A DNA stretch of 62,188 nt from Armatimonadota bacterium (GTDB lineage: Bacteria; Armatimonadota; Hebobacteria; CAIYQO01): contig JAGUZN010000158.1 in NCBI GenBank assembly GCA_020060775.1, forward strand, positions 1-62,188. Reading direction: 5' to 3'. The translations under genes were made by a program, and so were the position numbers. The first letter of the stretch is position 1. Every line of letters starts with the position of its first letter. The notes beneath the pieces were generated by a model. That model was not told where the DNA came from and did no database searches. It saw only the letters and a program-made list of their open reading frames with translations. Below, piece by piece: positions 37,129-47,200 of this stretch.

Positions 37129-37956
37129 TCAGGGGTGTAAGCCTGTGCGCTGTTCAAAGCGGCGTGCGTTCTCGCTCATCACTGCATCGCGCCAGGCGAC
37201 CCCGAGGCGCTGGGTGAGCCGGGTGGCCAGCAGGCGCAGTTTATCCACCGCCGGCAGCACGAACGCGCTGGGGGTAAAGGGCTCGGGGGCGCCGCAGAGT
37301 TGGGCGGCAAACGGGTAGTCCAATCCGGCGACGATGCGTTCCTGCAATAATCCGAGCAGGTCCCATCCGGCAAGGTTGTCCAGGCACATCCCCTCGCGGC
37401 TATCAAAGTCACCCAAGCAGAGAAACAGGTTTGGGGCGGCATGGGCGGCGATCAGCGCTTCACGCCAACAGAAGCCCCCCCCATGCAACGCGACCATGTG
37501 CAGGTGTGGACATGCCTGGGCGATACGTTCCAATTCGACCGGATGGTAATCGTCGCTGACCCCCAGCCCTGGCAAACCAGGCACCGGCGCAGGAACGCTG
37601 CCGGTGTGCAGCACGACAGGCATGCCCAGCCGTTCGGCTTCACGGTAGTAGGGCAGAGCTTGCTCGGAGCCCAGCGGCCCGCCCGCTGACAGCACCTTCA
37701 GCCCTCGAAAGCCGGCGTCACGATAGTTGTTGATTTGTTCGACGGGGTGGGTGAAGTCGAGCAACGCGAAGGGGATGAAGAAATCCGGGTGCGCCTGTGC
37801 TGCCGCCAGTACCGCAGAGTTGCCCAGACAATACGGCCCATCCACCGCCAGCAGCCAGACGTGGTCGACCACCTGGCGATATTCCGCGACCAGTTGCTCC
37901 ACCTGCTCGGGCGATGACCACCCGGCGGCGAGGTGCATATGACAATCAATATACAT
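37129..37956 (-). CDS. Amidohydrolase-2 family metal-dependent hydrolase
   Basis: The start is ATG 37956, overlapping the end of the upstream gene by 11 bp; the longer open frame reads through that gene. The 275-residue TIM-barrel protein begins MYIDCHMHLAAG with the metal-binding H-x-H, and has LHTGS and VALHGGG as further ligand strands and LDYPFA near the C terminus. PF04909 members hydrolyse lactones or decarboxylate aromatic and sugar acids. In a sugar operon with dehydrogenases a lactonase role is plausible, but inferred. Confidence 0.75.
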   Translation of the reverse strand: MYIDCHMHLAAGWSSPEQVEQLVAEYRQVVDHVWLLAVDGPYCLGNSAVLAAAQAHPDFFIPFALLDFTHPVEQINNYRDAGFRGLKVLSAGGPLGSEQALPYYREAERLGMPVVLHTGSVPAPVPGLPGLGVSDDYHPVELERIAQACPHLHMVALHGGGFCWREALIAAHAAPNLFLCLGDFDSREGMCLDNLAGWDLLGLLQERIVAGLDYPFAAQLCGAPEPFTPSAFVLPAVDKLRLLATRLTQRLGVAWRDAVMSENARRFEQRTGLHP

Positions 37957-40606
37957 GGTTGGCCTCGATTCCATAGAGCGTGAGCGACGGATCCAGTCCG
38001 GCCGACAATACGTGATAATCCGGCACAAGAATCGGTGTGTCGTCATCGGATTGCGCGAAGTCACGTACTCCAGTGAAATGGGACGTGACCACCAAAGTCG
38101 GATCACCGTCACGGTGGCGGTGTGGGCCGAGCAGGTTGAAGGCCGTGGTGGTTAACTCAACCACGATCCGGTGTTCGCCACTCGCGAACGGTGTTGAGGC
38201 CGTTACCGTCCAGCGCGGACCCCAACACCAACCGAGGTCACAGTCATCCACCGTTATGCGGGCGGCTGCCCCCCGCGCTGCCAGTCCCAGGGCATAGAAG
38301 GCCTCCGAAGCGGTAAAGCGGGCTTCATAGCGCACTGATCCGGTGTAAAACGGGTAGCCCTCCGCCACCAGCTCGGAACCTTTCCATGCTTCGGTCGATA
38401 GCGGTGACAGCGTAAACGGCCCGGCGTTCTTCTGGGTGCCATGGGGCCCAGGCTGCCAGGGCTGGGGGGTAAGTACGGCGAACTCCCCGGCGAGCCAGAT
38501 GCGCGGTGGGGTGGGGTCATCCCAGGGTTGCGCGAAACGGATCATTACGCGATGTCCTCCCGTGGAGATGGGCACTGGCAGTGCACAGGCATATAGTCCA
38601 GCGACACACGCCGCTTCAGGGAGAGCACCGATCGGTAGGCTGTCCAGGACAATACCTTCAACTGGCAACAGGGATAGTAGTTGGAGTCCGGGTTCCAGTG
38701 TTCGCACGGCGTTGAACGAGAATAGGCAAGTGCGGCGCGTGGCTCCCACGGCATCGGCATGGTCCAGCGGGAGGAGGTTCGGCGCTTGCCGCGTTGCCTG
38801 CCAGCGGCACTGCACCGTGTGACCGGTGTGTTCTCTTGCCAACTTACGTGGGTCGCCTCGCTTCACTTCTCCCGGGAGCAGGGAGATAGCCAGGGGGTCT
38901 GGAGTCCCCGCGCAGCGGATGTGCACGGTGGCGGTCGCGAACGGATCGGTGTTCACCAGCATCAACCGGCTCTGCGCGCCTTCGGTGAACACCTCGCCGC
39001 CGACGGCAGCGGGGAAGGGGGTGGCGGCCGTGATGGGTAGGGTCAGCTGTTGCCGCATTCGTCCGATAAGATCCGGCACCGGGGCATCGCGTTCATCGAA
39101 GAGCAGCACTCCCGCGTCAGCAGCCTGTTGGATGGTGGCTTCAGCCTGCGCATTCAGCACACATCCGGGCAGGATGAGCAACGCCTGGTAACGGCAAGTG
39201 CCCACACACAAGCCATTATCGCAGGCTGCATCCGCCTCGAAGTCCCGCTCATTTACCACATCATAGCCGAGCAGTTCGCTATCCAGGGTGTGGAGTCGCT
39301 GCAGGATCGACCGGTTTACTTGTCCACCGGGCGATTTCGCGTAGTCGACAGCGGCATGCACGTCCAGCAGAGGACGTTCCAGCGGGCGCAGACGCTCCAT
39401 AAGACCGCGATAGGGCACGATGACCAGCACCGGGTGGTGAGCCTGCCGCACATCGACCCCTGACTCTCGCCACCCTGCGAGCAGGGTGGGCCAGGCCTCG
39501 CGATAGGGCTGATGTAACGGCACGGAGGGAGGCCAGTCGTGCACGGCCAGCGGCGTGAACTGATACTGTGCCTGGTGCAGCACCAGCTGGTCGATACCGT
39601 GCATTGCCAGCCAATGGCCGTAACTCCAGTAATGGCTCGGCGCCATGCCCCAGCCCCCGCCGCCGGTGCATTCGACTAACGCGGGCAGACCATGCTGGCG
39701 AATCGCGGTGGCCGCTTCGCGGAGGAAGTAGCGCTCGCCAGGGATGCGCTCCAGCATATCGGCACCCACCCGACCCATCGCCCGGTACAACCAGGTGCAT
39801 GGCCCGCTGAACCAGAGTTGAAAATATGGATGCTCCTCCCCTTTGAAATGCCCTTCCCAGGCAAGTCCACGCGCGCGACATCCCTCGACCAGTGGCGTGA
39901 CAAAGCGCTCGCGGAAGAGGTCGGCGCATAATTCGTAGAAGTGGCGACGCGTGCCAGCGCTCCCAGGATGATCGAAGAAGAGCTCGCGCAATCGCGGCAG
40001 CAGGTCATCGCCATATCGGGCAGCATACTCTGCCGCCAGATCATCGGTCCAGGGGATGGCGCCCCACGTGGCATTGACCGGCGTGATTGAACCATCATCA
40101 AGCGGACCGAACTGCGGTTCATCGCAGAAAAAGCCATGAAACGCCGGAAGATCGGCAAGGGCCTCACACGTCGGGTGATAGGTCAGTGCCCAGAAACGCG
40201 CGGCTGTGCGTGGGTTGAGCGTATCGGCATAGCGTCCCCATTCGCGCACGAAGACACAGTCGCCGTCTTCGCCGACAACCGTCGCCAGCGCCGGGATTTC
40301 ATGGCGTGCATACGCGCTCACCCAGGACTGCGCCAGCGCCGGTTCATCAGCCAGCAAGCGTCCATCGACACTGGGGGCGGGCCAGCCATTTTCGTCCTGG
40401 AGGTAGATGGCTGCTCCCGGATAGGCGCTGATAACCGTGTTGAGCACGGAGAACCATTCCGGGGAGAGGTAGGCAGGCGGCGGTTGGTAAAACCGCGGTT
40501 GCATCACCACGCCATCGAACCCGGCGGCGAGTAATTCGCCGAGTTGTGCGATCATCTCGTGTGCGTTGAGCGGTGCATTCAGTGCCCAGAAGCTGTAGAT
40601 ACGCAC
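37946..40606 (-). CDS. GH106-like alpha-L-rhamnosidase
   Basis: This 886-residue protein shows the GH106 pattern: an N-terminal TIM barrel with GFDGVVMQPRF, YLSPEWFSVLN, IYLQDENGWPAPSVDGR and the acidic FFCDEPQFG (about residue 178), then domains ending in a C-terminal galactose-binding-like beta-sandwich (RITVDDCDLGW). The start is GTG 40606 with GAGGGGAGC upstream and overlaps the preceding gene by 28 bp. There is no signal peptide. Substrate rhamnose is inferred from the family; it may act on other deoxysugars. Confidence 0.65.
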   Translation of the reverse strand: MRIYSFWALNAPLNAHEMIAQLGELLAAGFDGVVMQPRFYQPPPAYLSPEWFSVLNTVISAYPGAAIYLQDENGWPAPSVDGRLLADEPALAQSWVSAYARHEIPALATVVGEDGDCVFVREWGRYADTLNPRTAARFWALTYHPTCEALADLPAFHGFFCDEPQFGPLDDGSITPVNATWGAIPWTDDLAAEYAARYGDDLLPRLRELFFDHPGSAGTRRHFYELCADLFRERFVTPLVEGCRARGLAWEGHFKGEEHPYFQLWFSGPCTWLYRAMGRVGADMLERIPGERYFLREAATAIRQHGLPALVECTGGGGWGMAPSHYWSYGHWLAMHGIDQLVLHQAQYQFTPLAVHDWPPSVPLHQPYREAWPTLLAGWRESGVDVRQAHHPVLVIVPYRGLMERLRPLERPLLDVHAAVDYAKSPGGQVNRSILQRLHTLDSELLGYDVVNERDFEADAACDNGLCVGTCRYQALLILPGCVLNAQAEATIQQAADAGVLLFDERDAPVPDLIGRMRQQLTLPITAATPFPAAVGGEVFTEGAQSRLMLVNTDPFATATVHIRCAGTPDPLAISLLPGEVKRGDPRKLAREHTGHTVQCRWQATRQAPNLLPLDHADAVGATRRTCLFSFNAVRTLEPGLQLLSLLPVEGIVLDSLPIGALPEAACVAGLYACALPVPISTGGHRVMIRFAQPWDDPTPPRIWLAGEFAVLTPQPWQPGPHGTQKNAGPFTLSPLSTEAWKGSELVAEGYPFYTGSVRYEARFTASEAFYALGLAARGAAARITVDDCDLGWCWGPRWTVTASTPFASGEHRIVVELTTTAFNLLGPHRHRDGDPTLVVTSHFTGVRDFAQSDDDTPILVPDYHVLSAGLDPSLTLYGIEANHVY

Positions 40607-43600
40607 GCAGCGCTCCCCTCATATCGCACCACCACCGATGCGCCGGCGGGGATGACGCCCTGGTAACGAAAGCGCGCCAACGGCGGAAAGCCATCTGTCC
40701 CGCGGGCGACCACCGGTATATCATCCGCATGCGGATTATGCAGTTCGACGCGCCAGATCTCGCCCTCCGGCAGAGCATTGATCGGGACATCGGGTCGGTC
40801 GCAGATGACCGGATGCCCGACGAAAAGCTCGGTGTTGCCGCGAGTGAGGTCGCAAGTGGTATAGCCTACCCCTTCGCGCTCGATAATGCCTAACGGCAGC
40901 GCCGTATCTCGCGCGATATCGGCGACCCACGCGCCCCACACGGGGTTGAGCCCGGCCACACGTACGGGAAGACGTATGGGCAGATGTGCCTGTGTGAGGT
41001 CCACGCGCACATACCCGCCTTCGGATTCCAGATCAAGCAAGAAATTAGTCCCGACGCAATGGCCATGACGCACGGTGACCTGGTAGGCCGGGTCGCCGCC
41101 GATGCCCATCGCTCCGGCAAAATCACGCCACTCGCGATCAGTGGGCGGGGCGTGCACTCTCCCTCGTGTCGCCAACAGGCGATAATGCACGCGCTCTCCC
41201 TTGCGTACCGTCCGTCCACCCAGCGGCAGCCCGAAGCGTACGAGCGAGGTGGGGCGCTGCATCTCGCCCACGACCTGGTAACCGGGGTCGAGCGCCATCA
41301 CGGTCACGGCGCCTAAGCGGCTGGGATAGAAGGTGATGAACCCGCCAGGCTGTAGCTCCCCTGCAATGAACACGGGCGTCCCTTCAGGGATAGCACCACT
41401 GCAGTCGCCACCGATAAGCCCTACGGCAGAAAAGGCGGCATTTGTGCTTTCGTTACATTGGCCGAACATGCGCAACACCTGTGGGTTGACGGCATGTCGC
41501 GGATCAAGTACGCCATCGCGCAGGAAGACCAACTCACCTTCCACTAAGGTGACGCCGGGGTCGCCGGCGTTCTTGCCGAAATCAGTCCAGCGGATGGTGG
41601 CCGTATACAGCGGCGCTTCCTCGACAGGATCTGCGGCCACCCAGGCGGAGGCCCGGGGATTGGCATACCAGCCGATGAGATCGCTTTCCTGGATGATCGC
41701 ATCACGGCAGGCCAACGGATTGGCCATGCGGCTGGCCGGGATGCCTTCCGGCGTTGGTATATCAGCGTAGGCGAGTTCCGGCAGGCTGCCATGCGACATC
41801 AGACTGCCGCCGCCGCCATCCACATAGGGGGCGGCATGGTCGCCATTCGGGTTGGCGAATCCCGGGTTGAAGTACGGCCACATCGTGGTCTTGCGCTGGT
41901 AAGGCGTGGCCGGTCCACAGATGAACACACGCCCATCATGTTGGCGCAGCACGGCCAGGCTGGTGGTATTGCTGCGATCACGGCACATATTGCGCGCGAA
42001 CAGCAGGTCTGCGCTGTTCATGTGTGCGCTCAGGGTCTGTCTACCGAGTTGATCGGTGGCGACCAGTACCAGGTGGCGCTGTCGATCGTGCGGCAGGTGG
42101 CAGGTCAGTGTATAGGAGGTCTCGCCGGCCAGGGTGTACCGGCGCAGGCGATGTGGACCGTCGTAGAGCGTGATTTCGCGCAAGCCCGCAGGGGATTCCA
42201 CGGCGGCATGCAGCACGAACTGTTCGTGGCCGGCGATCGGCTCCCGGCAGCCCTGCACGGCGCGCACATTATTGAACCCCCGCCAATCGATGATCATCGG
42301 ACCTTCACCGGCGAAGAAGCGCTCCTCGCCACCCAGCCCATGGCGCGCAAAGGCCAAGCGCAGTTGCTCGCGCAGGGAGACGGCACTGCTTCGCGGCACG
42401 AGCGGACGCTGATCGGACATCATGTTCAGGCGGATTACCCCATCCGGGGAGAGGAGCACGCCGGTCCAATGCGCGGAGGATCGAGCAACCTCCGCCGGCG
42501 CGTCGATGAGATCGACCACCAGCGGCGCAACGACATCTTCGATCTCCTGGCGCTCCAGGTAGGCCTCGAGCGCGTCGTCGATAAGGATGCCATGTTCGTA
42601 GGTGCGTACAGCCATCGCGCTCATGGCCGCGTACGTCCAGGCGGGGCGTGGGTTATGCCCGATATCGATGGGAGCGGTGAGCGGGGAGAGCGCATCGAGA
42701 ATCCAATGGGCCACCAGAATGCGCCTCCCATCGTCACTGCAATGGTGGGCGTCCGGGTAAGCGCATTCGCCCAGCGCAATCCAGCGTGCGCCTACCGCGT
42801 CGCGATAAAAGAACCCGGGCACGGCCAGCACCCGCTCGGTGCTGGCTTGCGCACACTCCGCCTTTACCGCATCCCAACACTCCGGGGTGAGTTGGGCGAA
42901 ATCTTCCGTGATACCAATGAAGTCCAGCCCGGCCTCGGCGGCGGCAGCCACGTAGTCCGCCACCGATCCTGAACCGCCGGTGCGTTGGGTGCGTGCACCG
43001 ATCAACCCACGTCGCGGCACAGTGGGCGAGGGGCCGGGGGAGAATTGCGTCCAGTCGATGGGGGGCGGCGGAGGCGCGTAGTCGTCCGTTGGCCACCGGC
43101 TGTCGCCATGCGTGCCATGGAGCGGTTCAGCAGCCCAGGCATACAGGCGTTCCTGCAGCAGGCCGAAGTTGCTGGGATGTTGTCCATCGCCCCTGCTGAG
43201 CATCACATCGCCGTATCCTGCGTGCCCCACGCCGAAGAATGCGAGCACCGGGCTCATGCCAATCACTGCGACTCGTCCCTGGCCAACTGATCGGATCGCT
43301 ACGAGTGGTGGCGAAGTGACATACGTGCCTTGATGATCGGTGAAGAAGAACGGCACGACCATATCGGCGGGATTGGCGGGTACACTCCGCGCGCTCGGCA
43401 TACCGGAAACCAGCACTGACCATTCCGAGGATAGACGAAATGGCACCGTCATGGGGCCATGGTGAGAATTGGTTGGATAAAACACCCCATGTACTCCCTC
43501 GGTGAGTAGATGAGGCGTGATGTTGGTGGTCCAGGCATATTGGTTGAAGATCTCGCCGAGAGGATATACATAGGCATGCCTCTCATCCAATACCTGTTCA

Positions 43601-44004
43601 TACAGCACTTCCGCTTCCCAGGGTGCGAGCAGCCGGTTCATCTGCTGCATGCCGTTGAGCAAGCCCTGGAAGAAACAGACACCGTAGAGCACCAGGCCGC
43701 CTCCTGCCTCGACAAAGCGCCGTATAGATGATTCCGCGGCATGCAGGGTCTCCGGATGGAGACGCCAGTTGAGGTTGTAAGCGGTCAACGATTCGCCCTG
43801 CGGGTATTCGGGGATGATAATGGCATCATAGGGTGCAAGACGCTCGTCGGTGATGGCATGGAAGGGCAGACCATCGACCCGATAGCCCTGTGCGCGCAGG
43901 TGACGCACCAGGGGCACATCCTCCGCACGATTGGGGCGACCCCACTCGGTGACCGGTGTTCCCCACTCGGTTATGACGCAAAGCGCGTACTGTTGATCTG
44001 ACAT
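40579..44004 (-). CDS. Large protein with GATase-like N terminus and PHP-like domain
   Basis: This 1141-residue cytoplasmic protein opens with an alpha/beta GATase-like domain (about 1-310: YDAIIIPEYPQG, FVEAGGGLVLYG). Residues about 335-600 resemble a PHP-type TIM barrel (AAAAEAGLDFIGITEDF), but the opening His-x-His is replaced by RGLIGARTQ, so metal binding is doubtful. The remaining half is beta-rich. The start ATG 44004 follows GGGGGACGATC. It heads the four-gene operon 44004-35930 behind operator 3a. Family and activity are unknown to me. Confidence 0.45.
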   Translation of the reverse strand: MSDQQYALCVITEWGTPVTEWGRPNRAEDVPLVRHLRAQGYRVDGLPFHAITDERLAPYDAIIIPEYPQGESLTAYNLNWRLHPETLHAAESSIRRFVEAGGGLVLYGVCFFQGLLNGMQQMNRLLAPWEAEVLYEQVLDERHAYVYPLGEIFNQYAWTTNITPHLLTEGVHGVFYPTNSHHGPMTVPFRLSSEWSVLVSGMPSARSVPANPADMVVPFFFTDHQGTYVTSPPLVAIRSVGQGRVAVIGMSPVLAFFGVGHAGYGDVMLSRGDGQHPSNFGLLQERLYAWAAEPLHGTHGDSRWPTDDYAPPPPPIDWTQFSPGPSPTVPRRGLIGARTQRTGGSGSVADYVAAAAEAGLDFIGITEDFAQLTPECWDAVKAECAQASTERVLAVPGFFYRDAVGARWIALGECAYPDAHHCSDDGRRILVAHWILDALSPLTAPIDIGHNPRPAWTYAAMSAMAVRTYEHGILIDDALEAYLERQEIEDVVAPLVVDLIDAPAEVARSSAHWTGVLLSPDGVIRLNMMSDQRPLVPRSSAVSLREQLRLAFARHGLGGEERFFAGEGPMIIDWRGFNNVRAVQGCREPIAGHEQFVLHAAVESPAGLREITLYDGPHRLRRYTLAGETSYTLTCHLPHDRQRHLVLVATDQLGRQTLSAHMNSADLLFARNMCRDRSNTTSLAVLRQHDGRVFICGPATPYQRKTTMWPYFNPGFANPNGDHAAPYVDGGGGSLMSHGSLPELAYADIPTPEGIPASRMANPLACRDAIIQESDLIGWYANPRASAWVAADPVEEAPLYTATIRWTDFGKNAGDPGVTLVEGELVFLRDGVLDPRHAVNPQVLRMFGQCNESTNAAFSAVGLIGGDCSGAIPEGTPVFIAGELQPGGFITFYPSRLGAVTVMALDPGYQVVGEMQRPTSLVRFGLPLGGRTVRKGERVHYRLLATRGRVHAPPTDREWRDFAGAMGIGGDPAYQVTVRHGHCVGTNFLLDLESEGGYVRVDLTQAHLPIRLPVRVAGLNPVWGAWVADIARDTALPLGIIEREGVGYTTCDLTRGNTELFVGHPVICDRPDVPINALPEGEIWRVELHNPHADDIPVVARGTDGFPPLARFRYQGVIPAGASVVVRYEGSAACVSTASGH

Positions 44005-44035
44005 GATCGTCCCCCGATACCTCGCTCCTCACTGG

Positions 44036-44064
44036 AGTACATCGCGAAATGCTGATGGCGTCAA
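44036..44064 (-). promoter_or_regulatory. Promoter for the 44004-35930 operon
   Basis: On the minus strand TTGACG (44064-44059), 17 bp and TGTACT (44041-44036). Operator 3a begins 22 bp upstream of the -35. Confidence 0.6.
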
Positions 44065-44086
44065 TAATGCAATGGATAGCCTGCTA

Positions 44087-44100
44087 TGCAACATATTGCA
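44087..44100. promoter_or_regulatory. LacI-type palindromic operator 3a
   Basis: TGCAACATATTGCA, within the longer symmetric stretch TATGCAACATATTGCATA (44085-44102), lies 22 bp from the minus-strand -35. Confidence 0.7.
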
Positions 44101-44126
44101 TAGCGTCGTCCACCTCGCGGCATGCA

Positions 44127-44140
44127 TGCAACTCGTTGCA
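44127..44140. promoter_or_regulatory. LacI-type palindromic operator 3b
   Basis: TGCAACTCGTTGCA, flanked by GCA and TGC so that symmetry extends to 20 bp, is centred 40 bp from operator 3a. It lies 23 bp before the plus-strand -35. Confidence 0.75.
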
Positions 44141-44163
44141 TGCTCCACAGTTACATGATCGGC

Positions 44164-44192
44164 TTGACGCAAGGCGGGATCGTGTTTTAACT
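44164..44192 (+). promoter_or_regulatory. Promoter for the CBM9-linked gene
   Basis: TTGACG (44164-44169), a 17-bp spacer and TTAACT (44187-44192), 29 bp before ATG 44222. Confidence 0.55.
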
Positions 44193-44221
44193 GAAATGAA
44201 CACAACCGTGAGGTTACCTCT

Positions 44222-47200
44222 ATGACCATGTACCGCGTTATTGTTGCATGTATACTTGCCACGCTCGTCCTCGCTGCGCATGCTGCCAGTGACCTGCGCA
44301 TCGACCGTGCGTTACCCTACTGCCCTGGCGTACTGAAGATCGATGGCCTTGCCGATGATTGGCAGGGCGTCGATCCGATCATCATCAATGCCCTGCCCAA
44401 TGGCGATCCTCGCCAGGTGATCTACGTCGGGCATCCGGAGCAACCGTTCCAGGGCAACGCTGACCTGTCAGGTCGTGTCCGCGTCGCCTGGGATGCATCC
44501 GCCCTGTATGTGCTGGCAGAAATCACCGATGATCATCTGGTCGGCGCCAGGCCCGGCAGTGCCGGCAACCAGGGACCGGCGCCGTGGGGATGCGACAGCG
44601 TGCTGATTACCCTGAATTCCTACCGTCGTCCGATGCAGTCCAATTCGCCCACCAGCGCTGATCCCTGCCTGGGGTTGCGCTATATGCCCCAGCCGGGCGG
44701 GCGCGGCTCGGTCGTCGCCCTCACTGATGCCCAGTTGAGTCGAATTGGTAACTATATGATGCAAACGCCGGGCAGTCGCGTGGCCATCGTTGAAGCGCCG
44801 GATGGGTATTGCCTGGAAGCCGCCGTCCCCTGGAGCGACCTGGGCTACGTGCCTGCGCCCGGTGAACGGATCTTCATGGGCTTTCTGCTCGCCGATATCG
44901 ATCCTAACGAGGCCGATCTCAACCAGGCGGGGTGGGGGTGGTCGAGCACCATCAATGGCTATCCGGTCTTCGAGTTGGCCGATCCTCGGGGTCTTGCCGT
45001 TGGGACAGTCACCCTTTCAGCCGATCAACTGCCGGTAGGGAAATCCTGGTCAGCGCGGATCGATGTAGCCGCGACCGCACAGCGGGTGTCTGGTGACCGC
45101 ATTCTGGTGCAGGATACGAACGGCAAAACAATGTACAGCCAGCGCCTGGATGTGACGGCCGAACCTGGAGAGCGTGTCTCGGTGCGCTGTGAAGTTTCGG
45201 AATCGGCAGTGAAGCAGCCGGGACAATACCGGGTGGTGGCACAGGTGAAAGAAGGCGGGAAACGCCGCCCGCTGGCCAGTGAGACGCTGAACGTACATAC
45301 TGAAGATGCTGCCAGCGTTACCATGCCGTCTACCCCGGGTGAACTTCGTCATTACCGGCCCGGTCGCGTCACGCACCATGCGGCCGCCGATGTGCGACGC
45401 GGGGTGTACCGGTATGGCTTCGTAACGGGCAAAGAGGACTACACGCCCTTTATTCACGAGTGGATCCTCCCCGAGCTCAAAGATGAGACTCGCCGGGCGA
45501 TTGCCGCACACGGGACCTACGGGTTCACCCAGTTGCTGCCCGTGCTGATGGCTTATCGTCTCACCGGCGACGCGGAGTACGCGAAACTCGGCAGTGCGTT
45601 GATCACCACCCTTCTCGATAACCGGCACCTCGAAGCTCATGGGTTGCTCTCCATTACGGCTTACCGTTATCTGACGTGGAAGCAGGATCCCGCCACGCCA
45701 TTTGCGCCGGCGGATGCCGAAGCCAAGTACCGTGCCGCCTTCCACGAGATCGCCGCCAAGCCGGCCTCGGTGTTGTTTCGCGAGCAAGGGACACATAACC
45801 GCGTATGGCATGCCTACTGCATGTTGAAGATCGCCCGTCTGATCGCCGAAGAGGACGGCACGCCTATTGACCCCCGCGTGCGTACATTCACCGATCTGCA
45901 TGATACCCTGCTCTGGAACACCCGAGATGATGATGATGCTTCCTCAGGGTATCACTGGGTATGGCTGCCGTTTATGCTCAGCATAGCGTTCCACACCGGC
46001 GATCTGCAAGAGATGGCCGACCACCCAGGCGTGCAGGCGGTCTTTACGCGTTATTCCGGCGTGGTGTCGCCTTCCGGGGGCTGTCCGACCTTCGGCTCGG
46101 ATGGCGGATGGCCGCAACCCGGCAAGGCGATGTGGATGTACGAGTGGTACGCGGCGATGACGCGCAACGGGAAGTATCGCTGGATCAGCCATCGCATCGC
46201 CGAGTATTACTACAATCATCTTACCAGCAAGATGGTTGCCAAGCAGTACCATAATCCCTTTGATCAGGCGCGCGAGAATTTCGCGCTGGCCTACCTGTTT
46301 GCCGATGATGCGGTGAAGCCGATGCCGCCGTCCGGCAATAGCTATGCCACCTGGCGCTATGCGACCGAGCCGACGCCGCCGGCGTTTATTGCACAGCATC
46401 CCGGCATGGCGCCCATGCGGATGAATACCGCGGTGCAAGTGCCGGACAAACTGGTGCTGTGCAGCGGAACGCAGGCGCAAGGGCTGTGGGCGTTGATCGA
46501 TCTGCTGGCCATCGGTGGGCATGCCGGGGAAACGCCGGGCAACATCTGCGCCTTGCTGGACCAGGATGCGCTGCTGGTGGGCGGGCAAGGGTACTACGAA
46601 CTGACACCGCAATTCCAGAACACCGCCTGTGTTGAGGATTTGGAGGGCATCCCCGCCAATCCGGAACCGGCAAAGGTATCGGTATCCTCGCTGGTCGATG
46701 ATCCGGCAGTGACGGTGGCGCGCATTGAAGCTGCAGGATACCAGCGTTTGCCGGTCGACCTCACGCGCGACATCATCTTCTGGAAATCCGGATTCATGGT
46801 GGTGAAAGACCGTCTCACGTTCCATGCGGCGCTTAAGGTGCGCGCAGGCACCAATATCCATACGCGCGATCTGGGGCCGGAGTGCGGCGATCATTGGTTC
46901 AACGCCTATTACGATGATCTGTACTGGACGGGGCTCGGGCTGGGATACGGCGTGCAGGAGTTCCGCAATCCCGCGCGTGACCTGCTGGTCTATTTCACTC
47001 CGCGCAAAGAGTATGCCGTCAATGTCAGGGATACTTATTTGGAGAATCGCTACCAGCTGTCGCCATTGCGCCTGCGGCAAAGCTGGACCGGTATGACGCG
47101 GCCCGGCATGACGATGACCTTCGTGACCGTGTTGCTGCCGCATCGTCCGACCTTTACGCCGAGCGCGTTGGTGCAGCCCAGCGATGGCAGCCAACCGTGG

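Noticed and set aside
36038-37318. Long plus-strand frame of 426 codons
   Set aside because: It is antisense to the creatinase-like and amidohydrolase genes, is His/Arg-rich and lacks a ribosome site; a shadow of high-GC codon use.
41791-42972. Plus-strand frame of 393 codons
   Set aside because: Shadow of the 40579-44004 gene with low-complexity, His/Arg-rich composition.
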